This document shows, piece by piece, positions 57,847-64,000 of a DNA stretch of 64,000 nucleotides. The translations under genes were made by a program, and so were the position numbers. This DNA comes from Bacteroidia bacterium (GTDB lineage Bacteria; Bacteroidota; Bacteroidia; Chitinophagales; Chitinophagaceae). Location of the stretch: contig JAUHYD010000003.1 of the NCBI GenBank assembly GCA_030426665.1, forward strand, positions 1 through 64,000, read 5' to 3'. Position 1 is the first letter of the stretch. Every line of letters starts with the position of its first letter. The notes under the pieces are model-generated. The model was given only the letters and a program-made list of their open reading frames with translations, was not told the origin of the DNA and made no database searches.

Positions 57847-59694
57847 ATGGAAGCAAGTAAAACACTGAACTTTATTAAAGATGTATTGGCAAACATGCCT
57901 GCTGATTGGCTGAACCTAACTACGCATCGGCTGGATATTTATGAGGAAAAATTGGCTAAAACCCAATTCTTATCAAAGTTTGATAGCCTATATAACGACA
58001 ATAATGCTACAGTATCTGCGCTCAGCGAGTTGCCGACTGCATACGACTATATCAGATTAGGCCATCCGTTATCCTCGGTACTGGAGTGGACAGTTGCTAA
58101 ACTGAATAATCTGAAAGCTGAACAGGTAATCAGTTTTTCATCAAAGACGATGCCTGTTTTAGCAGTACTCAGAAAAAACTTATTAGAAGGCAAAAACACC
58201 CAAATTCTCTACAAAGGTGAGTTACCCATGTTTTTTGATGCCGATTTAGTACAGCGCATCTATGGCTATAATTTTGAGCTAAAACAGATTGGCGATGCAT
58301 CAGCCATTCCTGCATCTGATGGCAGCACCATTTTTATTTCAGAGCAGGATGAAATAGGTAATTTTAACCTCGTCCCGAATATTGACTTTTTCATCAGCAT
58401 TAATGGCAACCTGGGTAGTATTCTATTAGTAAATGGCGAACAAAACGAATCATACACATCAGAAATACAGCATGTAAGAAGAAGAGAGACTATTGCCATG
58501 ACGCCGGCTAACACGCTTGTGGCACTACAGCTTGTAACAGGAGTGTTGAATATTGCAGATAAGCCGTCATCTGATGCTGAGGCCAACAAAACCCTTGTCT
58601 TGGATGCTATACGCGAAATCACTGGCTCTGATGTACAGGGGTTGGTTGCTTCTAGCGGGCTTTCAATGCAATACTCTATTGTTATGGGGCTCATTCACGA
58701 TGCTATGGAAAATCATAAAGGAAAGGCCATCAAAATAGTAGTGCCTCCCAATTGCTATGGGGGAACAAATGACCAGGCAAGACGGATTGCTGCCTGTATC
58801 GAAAATATTGAGATTGTAGACCTACCGGTGGACAGCGGTCATGATATGGTTCAAAGTATCGATGTTGTTTTAGATAACATAGCAAAGGAAGATGCCGTGC
58901 CATTTATCATTGCTGAAATTCCCACCAACCCCAGAGTTGAAGTTCCGGATCTTATAAAACTAAAAGAAGTATTAGCCAAAGTGCGCGAGACCCCAACCGG
59001 TGATACTGCCATTGACCCTGTTTTTATATTGGATCAGACATTTTGTCCCAACGTACACTTTTTAGGTGAAGGTGAAATACTTTCAACAGTGAGAGCCATT
59101 GCCTATGTGAGTGGATCTAAATTTCCAAGCGGGGGGAAATGTACAGCCGGTTATTGTGTTGCCAATAAAAAAGCAGCAGGCTTGATGGAGAAAATAACAT
59201 TGCATCAACGGTTGTGCGATAATAATGCTACTGACCTTCAAATGGAAATATTGGCAAAGCAATTGCCTTCCATGAATCAAAGAATTCAGGATGCTTATCA
59301 GAATACACGTGAGTTTGTAGACTTTATCAAGGCGACGTTACCTGAGGCGAAAATAAATTTCGTTTCAGAAGCTATAGCAGCACAAGGATTTACCCCCTCT
59401 GTATTTTCATTAAATCTGCCCACTAAAGGAAATACCGATGAAGAAAGAGAGGCATATAAAAGAGCCTTGAATCATAAGTTGATCAATTTAATGATTACAG
59501 AAATCCCCAATGAAAGTAAGTATTGCGTAAGCTATGGGCAGCTAAAAGGATGCTATTGGACAATACCGGCTACATCTACTCAAGGGACGACGAAAGAAGG
59601 TGACAAAGACTATATAGCACGTGTATCAGTTTCACCCGATATGGACCTCGAACGTCACAAGAAAGTATTTTCAGATTTTGTTGATAGTATTTAA
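57847..59694 (+). CDS. PLP-dependent enzyme of the Cys/Met-metabolism fold, large variant
   Basis: The 615-residue enzyme (ATG 57847, MEASKTLN; the frame opens at 57811) carries a fold-type-I PLP domain in its middle and C-terminal part. The cofactor lysine is probably in YVSGSKFPSGGKCTAGYCV, with the preceding acidic strand VFILDQTFCPNVHF. The serine/glycine turn VASSGLSMQYSIVMGLIHDAM corresponds to the phosphate-binding cap, and NCYGGTNDQARRIA to the CxGG(T)xxx segment of cystathionine gamma-synthase/lyase relatives. An extra N-terminal domain of about 240 residues is not found in ordinary members. Gamma-elimination or replacement on a sulfur amino acid is likely; the substrate is undetermined. 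Confidence 0.72.
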   Translation: MEASKTLNFIKDVLANMPADWLNLTTHRLDIYEEKLAKTQFLSKFDSLYNDNNATVSALSELPTAYDYIRLGHPLSSVLEWTVAKLNNLKAEQVISFSSKTMPVLAVLRKNLLEGKNTQILYKGELPMFFDADLVQRIYGYNFELKQIGDASAIPASDGSTIFISEQDEIGNFNLVPNIDFFISINGNLGSILLVNGEQNESYTSEIQHVRRRETIAMTPANTLVALQLVTGVLNIADKPSSDAEANKTLVLDAIREITGSDVQGLVASSGLSMQYSIVMGLIHDAMENHKGKAIKIVVPPNCYGGTNDQARRIAACIENIEIVDLPVDSGHDMVQSIDVVLDNIAKEDAVPFIIAEIPTNPRVEVPDLIKLKEVLAKVRETPTGDTAIDPVFILDQTFCPNVHFLGEGEILSTVRAIAYVSGSKFPSGGKCTAGYCVANKKAAGLMEKITLHQRLCDNNATDLQMEILAKQLPSMNQRIQDAYQNTREFVDFIKATLPEAKINFVSEAIAAQGFTPSVFSLNLPTKGNTDEEREAYKRALNHKLINLMITEIPNESKYCVSYGQLKGCYWTIPATSTQGTTKEGDKDYIARVSVSPDMDLERHKKVFSDFVDSI

Positions 59695-59697
59695 AGT

Positions 59698-59715
59698 GGT
59701 GGCATAATGGCCACC
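59698..59715 (+). terminator. Terminator of the PLP-enzyme gene
   Basis: GGTGGC (59698-59703) pairs with GCCACC (59710-59715) across a six-base loop, followed by TTGTTACTGTT. It begins 4 bp after the stop. Confidence 0.6.
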
Positions 59716-59737
59716 TTGTTACTGTTACTAATTGATG

Positions 59738-59759
59738 CAGCGTTCATAACCCTGAGGTC
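59738..59759 (+). repeat. Copy 1 of the tRNA-Met anticodon-arm repeat (candidate att site)
   Basis: CAGCGTTCATAACCCTGAGG and two further bases match 21 of 22 positions of the tRNA fragment at 60903-60924. The bases on either side are not tRNA-like, so this copy is only the anticodon stem-loop and variable loop. Such arms are known crossover sites for tyrosine recombinases. Confidence 0.6.
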
Positions 59760-59951
59760 TATAGGGTTGAGAAATGTATTGTGGGTACACAGTGCCTTAT
59801 AAATTTAGTTTCAGCATAGGCAATAGCAATCTAAAACGATTGAATGAAACGGATGCGAAAGTTGTTTTAACTCTATTCACGGCATCATCGGAATAATTCA
59901 TGTAAGACTATAGATGGCACATTAATTACGAATTTTAGTAAATTCGGTGCA

Positions 59952-60752
59952 ATGAAACTTTGGTCAGTCAACAAGGCTTTAACTGTGGGATGGTTATTGT
60001 TAACTACAGTTGTCGTTTTCAGCATGATGTTATTGTTCCCTTTATTTTCATTGAATAATATGCTTGATTGGCCGCTCTATATCACTATACCAATAGCAAT
60101 TGTTTTTCCAGTAGCAACAATGATTTTGGGTTTTCATTATACAGGCAAATTGTGGGTGCCTTGGATATATCTACGTGTTGCAGATGTGGTTGAATTTGAA
60201 CAAGCCGCCCAGTTATCTGGTTTTATTGCTTATCCTGTCGATGGGATTAAAGACCAGCACCAGCGAGCGTTAATAGAAGCTCGATTTAAAAACTATCGAT
60301 TCGAAGACGATGCTTCGGTACCTTATGAAACAGTTATTTATTTCCGCAAGCCATATCAGAATTTGTTCTTTTTGATCATGTTTGGCGGTTTTATTTTGTC
60401 GGCAATTCCGTTCATTATGTTTCCATCTTTCGGCCCACAACTCATAATACCTGTCTTTTTTGGTGCCATGATGCTTTTTACAATTTACAGGACTTCGGAC
60501 AAATCTCCGCAGCTTACTCTTTCCAAAGACGGCATTTATACACAGGGTACACTTTGTAAATGGGATAAAATCTCTTACTATATCATTACACAAGGCAAAA
60601 CTTCATATCTGAATTTCAAGCACAACGGAATAAATGAAACGGTTGAACTTGACAATTTAATGGTTGGCAGACGAAACTTAAATCACTTACTGCATGTTTA
60701 TCGCAATCGTAGCCAAGCACATACGCCAATGAACGAACGCTTACTACGGTAA
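59952..60752 (+). CDS. Membrane protein of unknown function between tRNA-derived repeats
   Basis: The 266-residue protein has two N-terminal helices (about 10-32 and 40-62), a soluble segment (about 75-135), two further helices (about 138-155 and 160-180) and a C-terminal beta-rich domain (PQLTLSKDGIYTQGTLCKWDKISYYIITQGKTSYLNFKH by segments). That domain recalls bacterial PH-like domains. I recognise no named family. It is the only gene inside the 1.16 kb segment bounded by the two anticodon-arm repeats, so it may be cargo of a small integrated element. Confidence 0.65.
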   Translation: MKLWSVNKALTVGWLLLTTVVVFSMMLLFPLFSLNNMLDWPLYITIPIAIVFPVATMILGFHYTGKLWVPWIYLRVADVVEFEQAAQLSGFIAYPVDGIKDQHQRALIEARFKNYRFEDDASVPYETVIYFRKPYQNLFFLIMFGGFILSAIPFIMFPSFGPQLIIPVFFGAMMLFTIYRTSDKSPQLTLSKDGIYTQGTLCKWDKISYYIITQGKTSYLNFKHNGINETVELDNLMVGRRNLNHLLHVYRNRSQAHTPMNERLLR

Positions 60753-60902
60753 AACAATGCGATTTAATCATAAAGAACGACAATTAAGAAAATTACCGTT
60801 TTATAGCCGTGTTTCCTCTTGTGGTGGCTTCTGTGCGTAAGCAGCGACTCGGCGACAATCAGAGGTATTGTTTGCCCTCCGTGTTACAAATCAATTTTGG
60901 TT
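60753..60902. other. Stretch where the 5' half of the tRNA should lie
   Basis: A complete tRNA-Met would need its acceptor, D-arm and 5' anticodon strand just upstream of 60903. Instead the sequence reads without a D-arm (no AGCGAGA acceptor strand and no GGTAGC-type D-loop). Nothing else is recognised here. Confidence 0.5.
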
Positions 60903-60949
60903 CAGGGTTCATAACCCTGAGGTCGGGAGTTCAAATCTCCTTCTCGCTA
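60903..60949 (+). pseudogene. 3' half of a tRNA-Met (CAT anticodon), attachment-site scar
   Basis: The anticodon arm CAGGG-TTCATAA-CCCTG, variable loop AGGTC, T-arm GGGAG-TTCAAAT-CTCCT, acceptor strand TCTCGCT and discriminator A are all present and well formed. The 5' half is absent. A terminator follows at 60958. A tRNA 3' half with its native terminator is what remains at one end of an element that integrated within a tRNA gene. Confidence 0.8.
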
Positions 60950-60957
60950 CACTGAAA

Positions 60958-60990
60958 AACAGGCACTTATAAAGGTGCCTGTTCTTTTTT
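60958..60990 (+). terminator. Terminator of the tRNA transcription unit
   Basis: AACAGGCAC (60958-60966) pairs perfectly with GTGCCTGTT (60975-60983), followed by CTTTTTT. It is a textbook rho-independent terminator 8 bp after the tRNA 3' end. Confidence 0.88.
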
Positions 60991-61046
60991 GTCCATGCAC
61001 ACTACAACAATCCTACAACATCCTCAGTCTTATGGTACCTGGGCGA

Positions 61047-61733
61047 TTATGAATATGCCGTTAGCTCGGCCAGTTTATCCTGCTTCAGGATGGATATACG
61101 CTTCCCGGACAGTTTTATTATTTTCTTTCGGGCAAGCTCGCTCAGCACCCTGAAAAAGGTTTCATAGGTAGTCCCGGAGTAGGATGCCATATCCTGCCTG
61201 GTTAAGGTGATATTCAGTGCGCCTTCGCTGTTCTGGCCAAAGCGTCTTGATAGCATGATAAGAGTGTCCGCTATCCGTCCCCTCACTTCCATATGCGCAA
61301 GGTTTCGCATGCGTTGTTCCGCAGCCTGGAGTTCGTTGGCGTAAAACTGCATGAGCGAATAGGTAAGCTGGTGGTTAGCATGTAGGGTCGCTTCAAAAAA
61401 CGCAGCATCAATGAAGCACACGATGACATCATCTAATGCGGATGCGGTTACAGGATAGGTCCTGTTTTCACCCAGTCCCCGGTAACCGATCATATCTCCC
61501 ACACCCGCAAAGTGCAGGATAAGCTGTTTATCACCCCAACGCTTATGTACTTTCACTATGCCTTTATACAGAAAATATATTCCGTCAACAGCATCTCCTT
61601 CGGCAAATATCAACTCCCCCTTTCTGTAATGCCGGTTTTTTTGATGCGCACCCACCGCAGGTATCCATTCCGGTAGGCAACGCCTGCATAGAAAGCAACT
61701 TTTCAGATCACAAGTATGTTGCATTCTTTTCAT
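61047..61733 (-). CDS. Crp/Fnr-family regulator with N-terminal cysteine cluster
   Basis: The 228-residue regulator (ATG 61733, MKRMQHTCDLKSCFLC; the frame opens at 61817 inside the control region) has a cyclic-nucleotide-binding-type beta-roll (about 25-130). It is followed by a dimer helix and a winged HTH (LTRQDMASYSGTTYETFFRVLSELARKKII). The N-terminus CDLKSCFLCRRC provides four cysteines (spacing 5-2-2), similar to FNR iron-sulfur sensors, so oxygen or NO sensing is plausible. The cAMP-site residues (FGE..L...PR.A) are not evident. It is divergent from the ClC gene and probably controls it. Confidence 0.85.
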   Translation of the reverse strand: MKRMQHTCDLKSCFLCRRCLPEWIPAVGAHQKNRHYRKGELIFAEGDAVDGIYFLYKGIVKVHKRWGDKQLILHFAGVGDMIGYRGLGENRTYPVTASALDDVIVCFIDAAFFEATLHANHQLTYSLMQFYANELQAAEQRMRNLAHMEVRGRIADTLIMLSRRFGQNSEGALNITLTRQDMASYSGTTYETFFRVLSELARKKIIKLSGKRISILKQDKLAELTAYS

Positions 61734-61796
61734 GACGGACGAAGGTAAATTAATAAACCAATGAATATGGTGTAGCTCGCTGTTTACAATAACTAC

Positions 61797-61851
61797 TTTG
61801 TGAGATATTGACCACAAAATATGATTTATGTCATGTTTTTATATAATTTTG
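61797..61851. promoter_or_regulatory. Divergent control region between the fnr-like and clc genes
   Basis: TTTGTG-N10-CACAAA (61797-61818) and ATGA-N6-TCAT (61821-61834) are dyads suited to a Crp/Fnr dimer. TAATTTTG at 61844-61851 is a perfect plus-strand -7 box 22 bp before the ClC start, and no -33 TTTG accompanies it. The ClC promoter therefore looks activator-dependent. Confidence 0.5.
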
Positions 61852-61873
61852 TCGAAAATTTAGCAGCTATTTC

Positions 61874-63742
61874 ATGATACACCGCAGATCGGGCGACAAT
61901 AGTATTCCCGTTTCCATATCCCTGCAACCCACACTGGAAGCAGAGCATATCGTTCAAAAACCTGCGTCTGACAAAAGACGCATCGTGATTATATCGCTTG
62001 TTGCCATCGCCATCGCAATGGGCATCAGCCTTATTTCCAAGGCACTACTATATCTTATTAATCTGGCAACGAATGTTTCATTTTATGGTCAGTTATCCAT
62101 TACCCCCGCTTCCCCCGCCGATAATACGTTGGGGGCATGGGTCATACTGGTTCCGGTAGTTGGTGGGCTCATCGTGGGACTGATGGCGTTATACGGCTCT
62201 AAAGCGATCAGAGGGCATGGCATCCCCGAAGCCATGGAACAGATCCTGACGAATGACAGCAAGATAAAACCGGCTATTACCTTTCTCAAACCCATATCTT
62301 CCGCTATCGCCATAGGGACCGGCGGCCCCTTTGGTGCGGAAGGACCTATCATCGCAACGGGTGGCGCCCTTGGCTCAACGATTGGACAAGTGCTGAAAAT
62401 CACGCATAATGAGCGAAAAATTCTGCTTGCGGCAGGTGCCACCGCAGGCATGTCGGCCATTTTCGGAAGCCCGGTTGCCGCAATTTTTCTGGCGATAGAG
62501 TTACTCCTGTTTGAGTTTTCACCCGGTTCACTTATCCCGGTGGCTCTGGCATGTGTTACCGGCGCTGCCGGCCACTACATGCTCTTTGATAGTGGCTATG
62601 TATTCCCCAGCTCGACGTTATCCATGCCCGGCAATCGGGCGCTTCTGGCGTATGGCGTGATCGGTCTTGGAATTGGGCTGCTGGCCGTGGGCATTACAAA
62701 GCTGGTATATGCCATCGAAGATACTTTTGAGAAGCTGCCGATCCACTGGATGTGGTGGCCCGCAATCGGAGGGCTTGTTGTCGGGATTGTCGGCTACTAT
62801 GCGCCACGTACTCTTGGCGTGGGTTACGATAATATCTCGGATATGCTGTCAGGCCATCTTTCGCTGACGGTACTGCTATCCCTTTGCCTCTTGAAATTTG
62901 TGTCATGGAGCATTGCCCTAGCAAGCGGCACTTCGGGAGGCACCTTAGCGCCTTTGCTTACTATCGGCGGCGCAGCAGGCGCATTGGTTGGCAGCGTCAT
63001 TATCCACTTATTCCCCGATTCCGGCGTTTCCATACCCATGTCCGCCCTGATAGGCATGGCAGCCATGTTCGCGGGCGCATCGCGGGCCTTCATCACCTCC
63101 ATTATTTTTGCCATCGAAACTACCGGACAATCCCATGCGCTACCCGCATTGTTAGTAGCCTGTACGGGAGCATACCTGATCTCTTTCCTGCTCATGAAAA
63201 ATACGATCATGACCGAGAAAATTGCCCGCAGAGGGGTGAAAACACCACATTCATACCGACCTGATATTTTAGAAGAAGTAACAGCCAGGGAGGTAATGAA
63301 CGAAGCAGGGATCATACTAAGTGAAGAAAACAATGTAGCGCAGGTGCGGGAATGGCTGGCCACGGAACCTGAATGCCCCGGCTACTATGCCGTTGCCGAC
63401 AGCGATAACCGCTTCCTCGGCATCATCAGAACAGCCGATTTCTTTAAGCACCATCCGGATGTCACCATGCCGGTAACAGAACTAATAAGCGGGAATGCGG
63501 CGTCCATTGGGATGAATGACACGCTGAAAGCCGCTGTTGAATTGATGATCGCAACGGATGCAGATGTATTACCCGTTATTTCCGGGAACCGACACCTTAC
63601 CGGCATGGTAACCTATGCGAGCATTCTGTCTGCCTATAGAATCAACCAGGCGAAACATCGCGGCTATTCTTCCGACATATCTGTTAAAAGGCGTGGGCTG
63701 AAAATGCTCGTCAGAGGAAAAAAGCTGGTAAATTATCGATAA
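61874..63742 (+). CDS. ClC-type chloride channel/antiporter with C-terminal CBS domains
   Basis: The 622-residue membrane protein moves chloride, probably in exchange for protons. It has the 18-helix ClC core (about 35-440) with the signature loops GHGIPE, GTGGPFGAEGPI (selectivity region, gating glutamate in GAEGPI), GSPVAAIFLAIELLLFEFSPG and GTSGGTLAPLLTIGGAAG. Two CBS domains follow (about 465-600; TAREVMNEAGIILSEENNVAQV and AASIGMNDTLKAAVELMIATDADVLPVI), which usually bind adenine nucleotides. The region is richer in GC than the rest of the window. It is divergent from the Fnr-like gene. Confidence 0.92.
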   Translation: MIHRRSGDNSIPVSISLQPTLEAEHIVQKPASDKRRIVIISLVAIAIAMGISLISKALLYLINLATNVSFYGQLSITPASPADNTLGAWVILVPVVGGLIVGLMALYGSKAIRGHGIPEAMEQILTNDSKIKPAITFLKPISSAIAIGTGGPFGAEGPIIATGGALGSTIGQVLKITHNERKILLAAGATAGMSAIFGSPVAAIFLAIELLLFEFSPGSLIPVALACVTGAAGHYMLFDSGYVFPSSTLSMPGNRALLAYGVIGLGIGLLAVGITKLVYAIEDTFEKLPIHWMWWPAIGGLVVGIVGYYAPRTLGVGYDNISDMLSGHLSLTVLLSLCLLKFVSWSIALASGTSGGTLAPLLTIGGAAGALVGSVIIHLFPDSGVSIPMSALIGMAAMFAGASRAFITSIIFAIETTGQSHALPALLVACTGAYLISFLLMKNTIMTEKIARRGVKTPHSYRPDILEEVTAREVMNEAGIILSEENNVAQVREWLATEPECPGYYAVADSDNRFLGIIRTADFFKHHPDVTMPVTELISGNAASIGMNDTLKAAVELMIATDADVLPVISGNRHLTGMVTYASILSAYRINQAKHRGYSSDISVKRRGLKMLVRGKKLVNYR

Positions 63743-63838
63743 GCGGCATGATGCGATTAAAAATGTTTGGAAGTGTTCGGAACGGATGCAGATTGAACCA
63801 AACAGCAAAAAATTTCTATTTTTTCGTAAATTCGACTC

Positions 63839-64000
63839 ATGGAAGTCATTTGCTTGCAGGATGAAGCGTTTTATGCACTGGTGGATAAGGTCATCGAGCG
63901 CATTAACGGGCAACAGGCACAGAAGCCGGAAAAATGGATCTCCGGCGATGAAACGATGAAGCTGCTACGCATCACCAGCAAAACCACGCTGCAAAAGCTG
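63839..64000 (+). CDS. Excisionase-like helix-turn-helix protein, cut by the window end
   Basis: The first 54 codons are visible (ATG 63839): MEVICLQDEAFYALVDKVIE, then KPEKWISGDETMKLLRITSKTTLQKL. This matches the HTH_17 small DNA-binding proteins that accompany Bacteroidota integrative elements. The E.FY.L...V..R start and the WISG.E.M.LL.I.SKTTLQ.L helix are hallmarks. The end of the gene lies beyond the window. Its presence hints that another mobile region begins here. Confidence 0.75.
   Translation, partial: MEVICLQDEAFYALVDKVIERINGQQAQKPEKWISGDETMKLLRITSKTTLQKL

Noticed and set aside
59738-59759. A second complete tRNA gene
   Set aside because: Only the anticodon arm and variable loop match; acceptor, D-arm and T-arm are absent.

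Overview
The window looks like a chromosome segment of a Bacteroidota bacterium, most probably a Chitinophagaceae-type member. The evidence is: several secreted proteins ending in type IX secretion (T9SS) sorting domains with a YPNP/FPNP start; TonB receptor and OmpA/thrombospondin-3 architecture; Bacteroidota-type promoters (TTTG about 19-21 nt upstream of TAnnTTTG); start codons without Shine-Dalgarno sequences; and Arm-type integrases typical of Bacteroides mobile elements. Base composition is AT-rich at the left end and visibly richer in GC in the last 3 kb.

Layout. (1) 1-6.4 kb is a defence-like island between two unrelated tyrosine recombinases. Its cargo is a compact operon: an endonuclease/exonuclease/phosphatase (EEP) nuclease, a 34-codon leader ORF that runs into a long mRNA hairpin, a SEFIR/TIR-domain protein, and a PD-(D/E)xK-like nuclease with a QxK active site. 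This is the best candidate for an undescribed system. (2) 6.4-10.8 kb holds a DHFR/RibD-like reductase, a multi-spanning membrane protein, and an arsenite efflux pump (ACR3) with an ArsR regulator and repeated operator motifs. (3) 11-15 kb holds a T9SS-exported Ig-repeat protein, a lipoprotein and a secreted cyclophilin that also carries a T9SS tail. (4) 15.3-18.6 kb holds a ribosome-hibernation factor, a small conserved protein and a P-type cation ATPase, which looks like a stress group. (5) 18.7-24.5 kb is a heme-uptake operon: membrane protein, TonB receptor, HmuT, HmuU, HmuV. (6) 24.9-30.6 kb is a TetR-controlled operon of a LolA-like protein, two FtsX permeases, a LolD-like ATPase and an outer-membrane barrel, with a readable promoter and operator.

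(7) 30.9-37 kb holds a membrane-anchored MutS-like ATPase, a small MscS channel, a hybrid histidine kinase overlapping a response regulator, and an AraC regulator. (8) 37-47 kb holds a 1707-residue adhesin-like protein (two ice-binding DUF3494 domains, 13 Ig-like repeats, T9SS tail), an OmpA protein and a run of small envelope/stress proteins (CsbD, coiled-coil lipoprotein, two barrels, lmo0937-type peptide). (9) 47-51.5 kb holds a methyltransferase, a YozG-type repressor with its membrane partner, and a TPR histidine kinase. (10) 51.7-57.5 kb is a phosphate-starvation operon (porin, pstS, pstC, pstA, pstB, phoU) with a candidate Pho box. PstC carries an inserted PstS-like segment.

(11) 57.8-64 kb holds a PLP enzyme, then a 1.2 kb cassette between two copies of a tRNA-Met anticodon arm. 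The right copy is a 3' half tRNA followed by its own terminator, as expected of an attachment-site scar. Beyond it lie an Fnr-type regulator with an N-terminal cysteine cluster, a ClC channel with CBS domains, and the start of an excisionase-like HTH gene cut by the window end. All functions were read from sequence motifs; no database search was run.
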